64,000 nt of DNA from Marinobacter aromaticivorans (lineage in GTDB: Bacteria; Pseudomonadota; Gammaproteobacteria; Pseudomonadales; Oleiphilaceae), in contig NZ_NIHD01000001.1 of assembly GCF_002806975.1 (NCBI RefSeq), forward strand, positions 558,001 through 622,000, read 5' to 3'. The translations under genes were made by a program, and so were the position numbers. The notes beneath the pieces were generated by a model that saw only the letters and a program-made list of their open reading frames with translations, did no database searches and was not told where the DNA came from. Shown piece by piece: positions 41,043-51,182 of this stretch (position 1 is the stretch's first letter; the number at the start of each line of letters is the position of its first letter).

Positions 41043-42489
41043 CCTGATCAGCAATTTAACGGCAGCGGCGCCATGGCTTGAGCCCGGTGATGCACGTGCC
41101 CGGTATGCGGTTCAGAAGCTTGCAGATCGCGGGCAACTTCAGCGCCCTGTTACGAGCTGGCCAATAATGTGGGGCTCCATCACCAACGGTCTGAGCGAGG
41201 CTGGCGGTAAGTCTGGTCCAGCCGCCGGGATGGCTCGTTATTACCTTGAATTTGAGCGTTCTCAGCAGGCGCCTGCGGGTTTTCATACTGAGCTTGAGAT
41301 TTCCGGCACCAATGAAGTGGCCATGGTTCAGGGTTTTGATCGCGGGCCAATGGCCGATGCAACAGTAAAGCTTGACGTGCAGTGGCAGGGACAAAACTGG
41401 GCATTTGGCCTCAGCCCAGCCTATGCCCACAATGCCGATGACAATGAAAACGCCCGGTTTGACGGCTCCTACCTCGCAGCTACCGCAGGCAACTGGGTAT
41501 TTGGCGCTGGCGCTATTGACCGCTGGTGGGGGCCTGGCTGGCAATCCAGTCTTATTCTGTCCAGCAACGCCCGGCCACTGCCATCCGTATGGTTGAATCG
41601 CAAAGATGCCTCTGCGCCAGAAAGCCCCTGGCTGAACTGGGTTGGCCCCTGGCAATTAACAGTGTTTGCCGGGCAGTATGAAAAAGAACGCGAAGTGCCA
41701 GAAGCCAAGCTGATTGGTATGCGCCTGAATATGCGCCCATTGAACGGGCTGGAGCTGGGCTTCTCCCGGGCAATCATGTTCGGTGGCGAAGGCCGGCCCG
41801 AAGGCGCATCTACAATCTGGAATGCGTTGATCGGCAAGGATAACGGCCAACTGGAAGAAGATGACCCGGGCAACCAGCTTGCCAGCATAGATGCGCGTTA
41901 CGGCTTCGCCCTAGGTCAGCAGTCCATGGGCGTGTATGGCCAGATGATGGGAGAGGACGAAGCCGGCGCATTCCCTGCGCGCAAATCCTGGTTGCTGGGA
42001 ACCGACTGGACAAGCCAGCTCCTCAGCGGCGAGCAACAGTGGTTTGCTGAGTACGCGAACACCCTCGCTGATGACTTCATGGGTACCGCCATGCCCAACA
42101 TCACCTACGATCACTCCCGCTATAAAAGTGGTTACCGCTATCAAGGCCGCACCATGGGTGCCAGCTTCAGTGGCGATGCAGAGGCGGTCACCTTGGGTGG
42201 CTTTCACTTCTTCGACGATGGCCGCAACCTCTCAGGCAGCCTCAGTTATATTGAATTCAACAAAGACGGGATCAGCAAAACCCCGGTGATCGACAAAGAC
42301 ATCAAACTGATGGTGCCCGCCGAAAATGCCAAACAAGTGATCGCCAAAGTAGGCTATGGCACCCAAGTATTAAATGGCTGGCTGGATCTGAGCGCGCAGT
42401 TTGCTGGTAAAAAACTCGAACTGATCAACCCCGACGAAAGCAAAAGCGGCCAATGGTCGGTCGGCGCCACCTGGCGCTACCGCTTCTAG
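40999..42489 (+). CDS. Wzi-family capsule assembly outer-membrane protein
   Basis: A 496-residue Wzi-like protein. The signal peptide is HWALVGGAVACLISNLTAAA. The N-terminal mature part (PWLEPGDARARYAVQKLADR, RPVTSWPIMWGSI) is typical, and a beta-barrel follows with ATAGNWVFGAGAIDRWWGPG, a strong family signature, ending in WRYRF. Wzi proteins help attach or organise capsule at the outer membrane. The ATG at 40999 gives a normal signal peptide. The RfaH site lies within the first 15 codons. The SLBB export gene follows after 46 bp. Confidence 0.86.
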   Translation: MTLKHWALVGGAVACLISNLTAAAPWLEPGDARARYAVQKLADRGQLQRPVTSWPIMWGSITNGLSEAGGKSGPAAGMARYYLEFERSQQAPAGFHTELEISGTNEVAMVQGFDRGPMADATVKLDVQWQGQNWAFGLSPAYAHNADDNENARFDGSYLAATAGNWVFGAGAIDRWWGPGWQSSLILSSNARPLPSVWLNRKDASAPESPWLNWVGPWQLTVFAGQYEKEREVPEAKLIGMRLNMRPLNGLELGFSRAIMFGGEGRPEGASTIWNALIGKDNGQLEEDDPGNQLASIDARYGFALGQQSMGVYGQMMGEDEAGAFPARKSWLLGTDWTSQLLSGEQQWFAEYANTLADDFMGTAMPNITYDHSRYKSGYRYQGRTMGASFSGDAEAVTLGGFHFFDDGRNLSGSLSYIEFNKDGISKTPVIDKDIKLMVPAENAKQVIAKVGYGTQVLNGWLDLSAQFAGKKLELINPDESKSGQWSVGATWRYRF

Positions 42490-42535
42490 TTTCCAGAATT
42501 AACCAATCTAAGCAATAAACCGGACCCCAATAACC

Positions 42536-45172
42536 GTGAATCTAAAGAACCTCCTGCTCTCTTTAACACTCCTGCTCCCCATAGCAGCTCAGGCGCAATC
42601 CATCACGCCTGCTCAAATCCAGCAGTTCAAGTCATTACCACAAGCGCAGCAAGAAGCCTTGGCGCGACAGTACGGCGTAGATCTAAGCCAGATTCAGGGC
42701 AGCGCAGGCTCGAACGGGTCGAAGCCGAGCCAGCCAGTATCGGTGGTTGAGCCGCTTGAAAACGGCCAGCCTGATAATGAAGGCGACAACAAGCAAGCAA
42801 GAGAAGAGCAGGCGTTTGCAAAAAAGAACAAAGGCCTGAAGCCCTTCGGTTACGAATTGTTTGAGGGTAAGCCCAGCACCTTCGCTCCGGTGACTGAAAT
42901 CCCGGTTCCCGCGAACTATACACTGGGCCCGGGTGATGAATTGAAAGTTCAGCTCTGGGGCAACGAAAATCGCCAGCTGTCTCTCACGGTTTCCCGCGAT
43001 GGCACCATTGATATGCCTGAGCGTGGCCCGATTGTTGTTGCCGGCATGAGTTTTCAGCAAGTCAGAGATGAAATCAGCAAACTGGTGGCCGAGCAGTACA
43101 TAGGTGTTAAAGCTGCAGTGTCGTTAGGTGAACTCCGCAGTATGCGAGTGTTTGTGTTAGGCGAAACCCGCACGCCCGGCTCCTACAGTGTCAGTTCCCT
43201 GTCGACCATCACCAACGCTCTGTATGTATCCGGCGGCATACGCCACACCGGTTCCTTGCGCAACATACAGCTCAAACGCAACGGCAAAGTGGTCAGCACC
43301 CTGGATTTATACGACCTGTTGCTCAACGGCGACACCAGTGGCGATACCCGCCTGCAAGCAGGAGACGCGATTTTTATACCGGCAGTAGGCCCTCGCGTGG
43401 GCATAGACGGCGAGGTGTATCGCCCCGCTCTCTATGAACTTAAAGGCCCAACCGATTTGCAGGAGCTGGTCAATCTGGCCGGTGGTATGACAGCGCAGGC
43501 CTATCCGCAAATTACCCGCATAGAGCGCACAAACCAGGAATTTTTGCGTGTGATTGCGGAGGCTGATCTGACTGAAGCGACCGGCAAGCAGGCGCGCGTA
43601 ATAGCTGGTGATCGAGTGACTATTGCGTCCATTGCCGATGTAACAGGGCAGTATATTGATATAACCGGCGCGGCAACACGCACCGGCAAATTCGCCTGGG
43701 TTCCAGGAATGCGGGTGAGCTCCGTAATACGCAATCTGGATGCAGATCTGTTGCCCATGGCGGATACCAACTTCGCAGCCATTGTCAGAACCAACCCCGA
43801 CACTCAGCAGATTTCCGTACTGAGCCTGCAGCTCAAAATTGCGGTAAGCAATCCCGGTGGGCCAGCCGACCTGGTGATGCATGAAAAAGACCAGTTACTG
43901 GTGTTTGCAGATGAAAGTAAGGGAGACTTCCGGCAGAGCTTCCCTGAAAAGGCCGGCATGCACAATGGAAATGGTGTGGCGGAAAACAGATCTGGTGAAT
44001 TTACACAAAACGGAAGTGACGAACTGGCACAAAATAAATATGGCGAATGGACGCTAAACCGAGCTGATGACCAAAAAGACCCACAGCGTTTTAGCCGCAA
44101 TGCACTCTTCGATCCCGTGGTAAAACGCTTGAAAGCCCAGGCAACACCGTCAGCGCCGCAGCAAACCATGACCATCAGCGGCCCGGTGCGTTATCCCGCT
44201 GAATACCCGTTGCCGGCCACCGGAAAAGTACGGGACGCCATTATAATGGCGGGCGGGTTAACAGACGCTGCCCTCATGCTGGAAGCTGAGCTGGCCCGCC
44301 GCACGCTGGATGACAACGGCGTAGAACGAACCCGTCTGCAAACCATTGACCTGACCAGTGCAATGAATGATCAGGTAGATGTGACCCTGCAAAGCCGTGA
44401 TCGTTTGATGGTCAAGTCTGTACCCTTATTTGGCGCTACGCGCACGATCACTTTACAGGGCGAAGTTGTGTACCCAGGGGAGTACACCTTCAGCGATGGC
44501 GAAACTCTGGCAGAGGTACTTCAACGGGCCGGCGGCCTCACCAGCAACGCCTTTCCCCGTGGCGCTGTCTTCACTCGCGAAAAGTTGCGCGAGCTGGAGG
44601 CCCGGCGCCTGCGCGAGGCTGAAAAGCGACTGCAAGGCGATCTGCTCGGAGTACAGTTGGAGGGCGATAGCTTTGGTGGCAAGAACGCGCAGCGGATAGA
44701 TCAGGTTAAAGGCCTGTTGGATGATGTGCAAAGTAGCCGGCCGGTGGGTCGCATGGTGATCGACCTGCAGGCAGTACTGAGTGATAGTGACTACCAGTCC
44801 ATTCGCTTGCAAGACGGCGACACGCTGACCGTGCCCAGCATTCCGCAATCCGTCAGTGTGTTCGGTGAAGTACAGTTCCCAACCAGCCATTTGCACGTAG
44901 CCGGGTTAACGGTTGACGACTACCTGGAACGCTCCGGTGGCCCAACCCGGCAAGCCGATGAAAACCGGGTGTACGTTGTGAAAGCAGACGGCTCAGTCAT
45001 GTTGCCCGAGAAAAGCGCCTGGTTCGGCGGTCGCAGCCAGCAGCTTCAACCCGGCGATACCGTCATCATGCCGATTGATGTAGACCGCCTGAACCAGCTG
45101 GAACTGTGGACCAACGTAAGCCAGATTGTTTACCAGATGGCTCTGGGTGCTGCAGCTGTGGGGAATTTGTAA
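42536..45172 (+). CDS. Large SLBB-type polysaccharide export protein (OPX, Wza/OtnA-like)
   Basis: An 878-residue outer-membrane polysaccharide exporter. A signal peptide MNLKNLLLSLTLLLPIAAQA leads. The export domain follows with NYTLGPGDELKVQLWGNENR and GTIDMPERGPIVVAGM. Several SLBB domains come next, with signals such as RVFVLGETRTPGSYSVSSLS, TISGPVRYPAEYPLP, ITLQGEVVYPGEYTFSDGET and VSVFGEVQFPTSHLH. The chain ends with a hydrophobic segment. It is about twice the size of Wza and matches the long OPX type such as OtnA of Vibrio cholerae O139. The start is GTG at 42536. Its stop overlaps the next start (TAATG), so it is translationally coupled to the second Wzz. Confidence 0.9.
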   Translation: MNLKNLLLSLTLLLPIAAQAQSITPAQIQQFKSLPQAQQEALARQYGVDLSQIQGSAGSNGSKPSQPVSVVEPLENGQPDNEGDNKQAREEQAFAKKNKGLKPFGYELFEGKPSTFAPVTEIPVPANYTLGPGDELKVQLWGNENRQLSLTVSRDGTIDMPERGPIVVAGMSFQQVRDEISKLVAEQYIGVKAAVSLGELRSMRVFVLGETRTPGSYSVSSLSTITNALYVSGGIRHTGSLRNIQLKRNGKVVSTLDLYDLLLNGDTSGDTRLQAGDAIFIPAVGPRVGIDGEVYRPALYELKGPTDLQELVNLAGGMTAQAYPQITRIERTNQEFLRVIAEADLTEATGKQARVIAGDRVTIASIADVTGQYIDITGAATRTGKFAWVPGMRVSSVIRNLDADLLPMADTNFAAIVRTNPDTQQISVLSLQLKIAVSNPGGPADLVMHEKDQLLVFADESKGDFRQSFPEKAGMHNGNGVAENRSGEFTQNGSDELAQNKYGEWTLNRADDQKDPQRFSRNALFDPVVKRLKAQATPSAPQQTMTISGPVRYPAEYPLPATGKVRDAIIMAGGLTDAALMLEAELARRTLDDNGVERTRLQTIDLTSAMNDQVDVTLQSRDRLMVKSVPLFGATRTITLQGEVVYPGEYTFSDGETLAEVLQRAGGLTSNAFPRGAVFTREKLRELEARRLREAEKRLQGDLLGVQLEGDSFGGKNAQRIDQVKGLLDDVQSSRPVGRMVIDLQAVLSDSDYQSIRLQDGDTLTVPSIPQSVSVFGEVQFPTSHLHVAGLTVDDYLERSGGPTRQADENRVYVVKADGSVMLPEKSAWFGGRSQQLQPGDTVIMPIDVDRLNQLELWTNVSQIVYQMALGAAAVGNL

Positions 45173-46140
45173 TGAATCAGCAGGTCAACCTTGAAACTAC
45201 ACCCCGGTACGCAGACGATGAAATCGAACTTCGTGAGCTTTTCGCCACGCTGTGGCGCGGCAAGTGGATCATCATCCTGTTCACCATCGTCTTCGCTGCC
45301 GCCGGCCTGTTCTATGCGCTAAGTAAGCCCAATATCTACCAGGCCAGTGTACTGTTGGCTCCAGTGCAGGATGAAGGCGGAGCAGGTGGAATCAGCGGTC
45401 AGCTCGGTGGCCTTGCCAGCTTGGCTGGCATCAATCTTGGCGGTGGTAGTACAAATCAAACGATCATGGCTAAGGAGGTGCTTCAATCTCGTGCTTTTTT
45501 GACTGATTTTATTCATCGTCACAATCTGATGGTTCCGCTTATGGCCGCCGAAGCATGGGATATAAAACGTGCAAAATGGGTAATCAATAGAGAGGTCTAT
45601 AACCCCAAACAAAAAGAATGGCTCAAAGATGATGAGGGCGAAAGCCTTAAACCCACAGATTGGGATATGATAAAAAAATTCAAAGAAGAGCATCTGAGCA
45701 TTTCCAGCAATAACGAAACTAGTATGGTGACAGTAAACATTAAAAACATGTCACCTCCCGCCGCGAGAGACTGGGCTAAAAATCTGGTACATGACATTAA
45801 CGAACACATGCGCCAACAGGATGTCAAAAAAGCCGAAGCGCGCATTGCCTATTTGGAAGGAAAGCTCAGCGAAACTAATATTGCGGGCATGCAGCAGGTG
45901 TTTTATCAGCTCATCGAAAATGAGACCCGCACTGTAATGCTGGCTAATGCTCAAGACGAATATGTTTTCAAGACAGTAGATCCGGCTGTAGTACCCCAGG
46001 AAAAGAGTGAGCCCAAGAGGGCGTTTATAGTGGTAGTGGCTGCTATGTTGGGAGGGATGCTTGGGATGTGTACCTTATTTGTGATTGCCTTTATCCGCTC
46101 CGAAAAGAAAGATGCAGTAGAGAAACTGAAAAAAGATTAA
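45172..46140 (+). CDS. Wzz/PCP-family chain-length determinant (2)
   Basis: A 322-residue co-polymerase. Membrane helices are IIILFTIVFAAAGLFYALSK (about residues 32-51) and AFIVVVAAMLGGMLGMCTLF (about 285-304). A Pro-rich stretch, DPAVVPQEKSEPKR, precedes the second, as in Wzz proteins. The N-terminus has YADDEIELRELFATLWRGKW. It has no cytoplasmic tyrosine kinase domain, and no Wzc-type kinase gene is seen in the locus. The ATG at 45172 shares its first base with the last base of the OPX stop codon. The pair resembles OtnA-OtnB. A 649-bp gene-free gap follows. Confidence 0.88.
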   Translation: MNQQVNLETTPRYADDEIELRELFATLWRGKWIIILFTIVFAAAGLFYALSKPNIYQASVLLAPVQDEGGAGGISGQLGGLASLAGINLGGGSTNQTIMAKEVLQSRAFLTDFIHRHNLMVPLMAAEAWDIKRAKWVINREVYNPKQKEWLKDDEGESLKPTDWDMIKKFKEEHLSISSNNETSMVTVNIKNMSPPAARDWAKNLVHDINEHMRQQDVKKAEARIAYLEGKLSETNIAGMQQVFYQLIENETRTVMLANAQDEYVFKTVDPAVVPQEKSEPKRAFIVVVAAMLGGMLGMCTLFVIAFIRSEKKDAVEKLKKD

Positions 46141-46789
46141 AAGAAACAAACCGAATAAGAGACACCTATCAGTTTTCAAAGCTATGATATATCCGATTGG
46201 TTAGATCTTCGAATTTTTAGCGTTGAAAAGAGAATTGCCAAACCTTCACCGCTAATTGGCTGTAGAGTGGGTCTCCAGTTTTGAAAATCCAGCCCTACCC
46301 GTTTCCTATATTTAAAAAGTGCTTTTCATGAAATGTGGCAGGTTACGAATGATAGAAAGTTGTCAGATTAAGAAATCCGTTTTTCGAATCTAAAAAATAA
46401 GTGGTTGGCGGGCACTAATAGATTCACTTTAAGCTTGTCAAGAGTATCAATCGTGAATTCAGATAAATAAAACCTTCCTTAGAATGATATAAAAACTCCA
46501 ATGACACGGGTTTTTAAGTCGTGTGTGATTTTTTATACTATTATTTGGATCTTTAACCACGAGCTTTCAAAAAAAGGCATTGATTTTGAGCTTTTAGTTC
46601 ATGAAATATCTCGGCAGGCGCTCGCAACAAGCACCTGCAGTTAATCGAATTTGGTGGAAGGTTTGTGTGGTTTTGATGAGAATCGACATACAACTACTCA
46701 AAATGAAGGGTTAGTATGATTATCAGCGTGTTGTCGCGAAGCTACCAAAGTCGAAGTAAGGTAGCTGAGGCTATTAAAAGGCTAAGCAA
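46141..46789 (+). other. 649-bp AT-rich gap before wzx
   Basis: No gene is recognisable on either strand. A hairpin ACACG/CGTGT with a following T-rich tract at about 46503-46536 could act as a terminator. A perfect hexamer inverted repeat GCTACC (46741) / GGTAGC (46760) lies 25 bp before the wzx start and could be a leader hairpin. This is an unusually long break inside an operon of otherwise tightly packed genes. It may hold an extra promoter or be the remains of lost sequence. Confidence 0.5.
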
Positions 46790-48208
46790 GTGACGCCAAA
46801 AAAAATAGTCGCCTTTGCGATAGGTCCAATTGGTGCGGCTATTCTCGGCTTTATTTCTTTGCCGATCATTACCTGGTTTTTTACCCAAGAAGACGTGGGG
46901 CGGATGGCGATGTTCCAGGTGACTTTAAGTTTCAGCACCCTGTTGTTTAGCCTTGGTCTTGACCAGTCTTACGTCAGGGAATTTCACGAGGTGGAGAATA
47001 AACCGGCCCTGCTAAAACGAGCGATGCTACCGGGTTTAATACTACTAACAATAGCGGTCATAGTGCTCTTGTCGTTGGGCGAGTTGATAGCCAGTTGGCT
47101 GTTCGGTGTTCCGCATTTGCATTTGGGAGTTCTTGTTGTGCTTGCCCTCGTGACGAGCTATATCTCCCGTTTTCTGTCTCTTGTGCTGCGCATGAACGAA
47201 CGCGGCTTGGCTTTCTCAATGAGTCAGTTGCTTCCTAAGCTGCTACTGCTGGTCATTATCGGGGGATATATTGCAGCTGATGCTGACAAGGATCTGACTA
47301 ATCTTGTTCTGGCGAACACTGCAGCACTCGCCTTTGTTTGTGCAATCTACGGTTGGAATACCCGTGAGGAATGGCTTGCCGGTATTCGCGCCAAGCTGGA
47401 CATTGACCAATTAAAAATGATGCTCCGTTTCGGGCTACCTCTAATTCTTGGTGGTCTGGCGTTCTGGGGGCTCACGGCCATAGACAAGGTATTTTTGCGC
47501 GCACTTGCCAGTTTTGAAGATCTGGCCGTTTACTCGGTGTCGGTCAGCTTTGCCGCAGCGGCCGGCATACTGCAAAGCGTTTTCTCTACGGTTTGGGCGC
47601 CCACAGTCTACAAATGGGCCAGTGCAGGCATTGGGCTGGAGAAGGTGCACAAAGTAAATCGTTACGTGCTGGCTATGGTTGTACTTGGGTTTTGTTTAGC
47701 TGGACTGTTGTCGTGGATTGTCGCTATCTTCCTGCCGCCCAACTACGCGACCGTACAATGGATTGTGGTGTCTTGCATTGGCTACCCTCTGCTCTACACG
47801 CTTTCAGAAACCACGGTTGTGGGAATAGGCATCTCACGGCGAAGCTCTTTTTCGATGCTGGCTTCTATTGTTGCGTTTTTACTTAACCTTGTGGGCAATT
47901 GGTGGCTTATACCCATTTTCGGAGCGGCTGGTGCGGCAGTGAGTACCTGTATATCTTTCTGGGTGTTTTTCTTTCTGCGAACCGAGTTTTCTGTCTACTT
48001 GTGGAAACCTATGCCGAGGTTGCTGCTCTACTCCTTCACTCTGAGTGTTGTTTTCGGGGCGGTGGTCTTTACGATCTGGGGAGAGATATTGCAGGGCTGG
48101 ATGGTTGTATATTGGTTGGTTGTTTTAGGATGCTGGGCTGTTGCCTTTAGAGTAGAGATGCGGGAGGTTATTGGTTTGATTGGACGTAGGAAGCCCATAG
48201 TGGTTTGA
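46790..48208 (+). CDS. wzx: Polysaccharide repeat-unit flippase (Wzx-type, MOP family)
   Basis: A 472-residue inner-membrane transporter with about 12-14 hydrophobic helices and the MOP/Wzx pattern. IVAFAIGPIGAAILGFISLP opens it, followed by QVTLSFSTLLFSLGLDQSYV and MLRFGLPLILGGLAFWGLTA. AIDKVFLRALASFEDLAVYS is the typical D-x-x-x loop of oligosaccharide flippases. It should turn undecaprenyl-linked repeat units to the periplasm. The GTG at 46790 has AAAGG upstream at about 8 bp. It lies between a 649-bp and a 495-bp gene-free stretch. Confidence 0.87.
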   Translation: MTPKKIVAFAIGPIGAAILGFISLPIITWFFTQEDVGRMAMFQVTLSFSTLLFSLGLDQSYVREFHEVENKPALLKRAMLPGLILLTIAVIVLLSLGELIASWLFGVPHLHLGVLVVLALVTSYISRFLSLVLRMNERGLAFSMSQLLPKLLLLVIIGGYIAADADKDLTNLVLANTAALAFVCAIYGWNTREEWLAGIRAKLDIDQLKMMLRFGLPLILGGLAFWGLTAIDKVFLRALASFEDLAVYSVSVSFAAAAGILQSVFSTVWAPTVYKWASAGIGLEKVHKVNRYVLAMVVLGFCLAGLLSWIVAIFLPPNYATVQWIVVSCIGYPLLYTLSETTVVGIGISRRSSFSMLASIVAFLLNLVGNWWLIPIFGAAGAAVSTCISFWVFFFLRTEFSVYLWKPMPRLLLYSFTLSVVFGAVVFTIWGEILQGWMVVYWLVVLGCWAVAFRVEMREVIGLIGRRKPIVV

Positions 48209-48703
48209 GCCGGTTATCAATAAGCAACCTCAATGCGGTTTAATGAGCATAAATCTCCAATTCGATTGTTTTCATAACCTGTTTCGTAGAAATCTGGTTG
48301 TCACATGCCAAAAAAACATTCTTGCCATAGTGTACAGAAGGCTGATTTCAGATGGCTTTAATGAGATTAATTTCTACTGTAGCTAAAAACGTCTCCTCCA
48401 TGGGTATAATGGGTTGAAGTACGTTAGTGGCAAGCTATCTCAGAACGCTTATGTCGAATGTTAAACTTACACTGTTCGATAGAACTGGCGAGCTCAGCAC
48501 TTGTTCGAGAGTACATATAACGTCAAGAATTACACAACCCGTTGGCTCTGGCATAGTAAATGCGAACGACCTAATATTATGGGGCTTGGGGGGATTACCT
48601 CTCAACAAAAGGTGATCGTGGTCCCTTCATATCTTTTGCTCAACTCCGCCAACACGAAAGGAGTATCGATGAACGTTAAAGAATTGCTACTTTGAGGCCG
48701 CCC
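48209..48703 (+). other. 495-bp gap between wzx and the first glycosyltransferase
   Basis: No family can be recognised in any frame. An open stretch at 48501-48695 ends in a tiny eight-codon frame (MNVKELLL, ATG at 48669) preceded by a strong AAAGGAG ribosome site, 9 bp before the next gene. This could be a leader peptide or simply the tail of a decayed gene. AT-rich overall. Confidence 0.4.
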
Positions 48704-49924
48704 ATGAATGTTTGTGTGTTTCCCGGAAACTTTCCAACGCGCTCCGAAACGTTTGTTATGAATCACGTTACCGGGTTGATCGATCGCGGCCTGAACGTGA
48801 CGGTGTTAGCGAATAGCGAAGACGTCCATGCTTGGTCTAGTCTGGAGGATTATCAGAGAGTATTGAGAGATAAGGTTTTTTATTACCGACTTCCGAAGTC
48901 GAGAAGAGCGCGGATAACCGGTGGTGTTGAAAAACTTTTACACGGCATTGTTAGGGGAGACCGCAAAGCCCTCTCTACTATGAATTACAATCGCTATGGC
49001 CGGAGTGCCATAAATTTTTCCTTGTTATATGCGTATTCGCTTGCCAAGACAATGCCTAAAATCGACGTGTTGCATTGTCATTTTGGCCCGATTGGAACAC
49101 TCGGCGCGCACCTAAAACGCATGGGAGTAGTGGATAAACTCGTAGTTACCTTTCATGGACACGACGTATCGAGGGCTCTGGTTAGTAGTGAATCGAATCC
49201 GTACGAAGCGGTTTTCGAGCAGGCGGATCTGATTCTGCCAATCAGTGATCGCTGGTACAGCGCTTTGAGCAAACTTGGAGCACCCAGCGACCGAATGTGT
49301 GTCCATCGGGTTGGCATCGATGTTTCACGTTTCCGCTTCAAAGCGAGAACGGGGACTCCGGGGTTTCTGCACATTTTGACTACCGCAAGGTTTACGGAAA
49401 AGAAAGGGATCCGCTATGCCGTGGAAGCGGTGGCAAAAGCTTTGGAGCGCCAACCCGATCTCAGCATCCAATACGATATCGTTGGTGAAGGCGAACTATT
49501 TAAAGAAATAAGGGAGCTCATCGATATCTTGGGATTGACAGCTTCGATCAAGTTGCATGGGGCTAGAAGCCATTCGGAAGTAAGAAGTCTTCTGGGGGAA
49601 GCCGACATTTTCTTGCTACCCAGTGTGACCGCCACCGATGGAGATCAGGAGGGTATTCCGGTGGCATTGATGGAGGCAATGGCTGTGGGTATGCCTGTAG
49701 TCACCACGGAGCACAGCGGAATCCCGGAGCTTGTGGAAGACGGAGTTTCCGGTTATCTCAGCCCGGAAAAAGATAGTGACAGCTTGGCAGAATCTATTCT
49801 GACGCTATCGCAGAACCCTGATAGCTGGCAACGACTCGGTGCAGCTGGCAGAGAAAGAGTAGAAAAATATTTTAGTTTAGAGGTTCAAAATAATAAGCTG
49901 ATCGAGCTATACCGAACATTATGA
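48704..49924 (+). CDS. Glycosyltransferase family 4 (1)
   Basis: A 406-residue GT-B glycosyltransferase. The N-terminal domain has NVCVFPGNFPTRSETFVMNH and VLHCHFGPIGTLGAHLKRMG. The C-terminal nucleotide-sugar domain has ILTTARFTEKKGIRYAVEAV, YDIVGEGELFKEIRELIDIL, HGARSHSEV and the acidic EX7E region EGIPVALMEAMAVGMPVVTT. It adds one sugar of the repeat unit on the cytoplasmic face, and donor and linkage are not predictable. ATG 48704 has GAGG 6 bp upstream. wzy follows after 19 bp. Confidence 0.88.
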   Translation: MNVCVFPGNFPTRSETFVMNHVTGLIDRGLNVTVLANSEDVHAWSSLEDYQRVLRDKVFYYRLPKSRRARITGGVEKLLHGIVRGDRKALSTMNYNRYGRSAINFSLLYAYSLAKTMPKIDVLHCHFGPIGTLGAHLKRMGVVDKLVVTFHGHDVSRALVSSESNPYEAVFEQADLILPISDRWYSALSKLGAPSDRMCVHRVGIDVSRFRFKARTGTPGFLHILTTARFTEKKGIRYAVEAVAKALERQPDLSIQYDIVGEGELFKEIRELIDILGLTASIKLHGARSHSEVRSLLGEADIFLLPSVTATDGDQEGIPVALMEAMAVGMPVVTTEHSGIPELVEDGVSGYLSPEKDSDSLAESILTLSQNPDSWQRLGAAGRERVEKYFSLEVQNNKLIELYRTL

Positions 49925-49943
49925 TTTTAATCGCGAGCCATTA

Positions 49944-51182
49944 ATGATTATTAGTAAAACTTTTAATCCAGAGAAGGTTTTTTTTTCAGTCTTTATTGTT
50001 TACTATGTGTTTAGATTCCTTTTTCCCGCCGTAAATGGCCTAGGTGTTGGAACCCTTATATTTGGGCTTTGTATATATTGGGTCTCTGTTTCGTTTAGAT
50101 ATATTGAAACACGCATGCTCTTCCCGGCTCACATTCTGTTTCTCTTTCTTTTTTGCTTTTGGGCTATAACTCTCACATTTTTCGCTACCTCATTTAGCTT
50201 GGCTACCGTAATTTTCTTTGTTTATTTGCTGGCTTTCAGTTATGCAGCTTATTTCCTTTCGAAACTAGGAGCATATAATTTTGTTGCGAAAATTCTTTTG
50301 CTTTTCCTTGGCTTCCAGCTTTTTGTAGTTCTAGGCCAAGCAGCAAAAATTCACACAGGGTTGGGCTTTGATGTGCCAGCGTCGAGCATAGAGGGTATCG
50401 ATAAAAGTTACTTTTTAATGACTCCAGGCACTTTCTTTAATAAAAATGATCTAAGTGCTGTATCTGCTCTTTCATTTGTCTATTTTCTTATTTTTGGCCA
50501 TTACCTCGGGTTCGATAAAAAGGTTACGTTAGGGCTTTTTTTCTCCGTCATTTTGGTCTTAATTACTACATCTAGATCATCTTTACTTCTTCTGGTACTA
50601 TTAGTTTTTATTTATCTTCTGTTTAAAAAGCGAAGATTATCAATACTTTTGGTTCCGGCTTTGATTTCTATCTTTTTTGGTATATGGTTGATATTATTCG
50701 AGTATAGAGAGGAAGTTGTTCTATTAGATATCATTGTAACTAAAATCGAGACGATTTCGGAAATAGTAAAAGGAGGAGCATCTAGTAGCAACTCGGTTTC
50801 TATTAGGCTTTATTCATACTTTAATTTTATTGAAAATATTGGAATATTAGGCTTTGGATCGGGGGATCTTAAAAGCTATGGTGCATATATTCCGGGCGAT
50901 GCTCCGTATAGGGGAATGCTTGCGAGCGTCCCTCACTCTTTAGTGGTTGAACTTGGTTATTGGGGTGGGTGGCCCCTGCTGATTCTTTTTTTTATTTCAA
51001 TATTATCTTTTAAGATGCTTTGGTCTTTAATGTTTTTTATTTATGTTGTCGCTTTTTTGGGCCTTTCATTTGTAAGCTCTAGTGTTATTGGAAATTTTGC
51101 ATTTTTCTGGGTTTTTTTTAATGGATTTCACTTGTGCTTAGATAAAAGTATATTACGACCCAAGACACAAAAGGCACAATAA
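49944..51182 (+). CDS. wzy: O-antigen/capsule polymerase (Wzy-type)
   Basis: A 412-residue polytopic membrane protein with about 11-12 helices. It has very low sequence conservation and markedly AT-rich codon use (Phe, Leu, Ile and Lys rich), all usual for Wzy. A Wzy_C-like segment VILVLITTSRSSLLLLVLLV and the later GFGSGDLKSYGAYIPGD followed by SVPHSLVVELGYWGGWPLLI fit the family's periplasmic loop with P-H before the next helix. It should polymerise repeat units carried by Wzx. The composition differs clearly from flanking core genes, which points to horizontal acquisition. Confidence 0.82.
   Translation: MIISKTFNPEKVFFSVFIVYYVFRFLFPAVNGLGVGTLIFGLCIYWVSVSFRYIETRMLFPAHILFLFLFCFWAITLTFFATSFSLATVIFFVYLLAFSYAAYFLSKLGAYNFVAKILLLFLGFQLFVVLGQAAKIHTGLGFDVPASSIEGIDKSYFLMTPGTFFNKNDLSAVSALSFVYFLIFGHYLGFDKKVTLGLFFSVILVLITTSRSSLLLLVLLVFIYLLFKKRRLSILLVPALISIFFGIWLILFEYREEVVLLDIIVTKIETISEIVKGGASSSNSVSIRLYSYFNFIENIGILGFGSGDLKSYGAYIPGDAPYRGMLASVPHSLVVELGYWGGWPLLILFFISILSFKMLWSLMFFIYVVAFLGLSFVSSSVIGNFAFFWVFFNGFHLCLDKSILRPKTQKAQ

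Noticed and set aside
46760-46775. Second ops-like sequence (GGTAGCTGAGG) before wzx
   Set aside because: It shares only the GGTAGC core and lacks the full 12-bp consensus. It is better explained as one arm of the GCTACC/GGTAGC inverted repeat.
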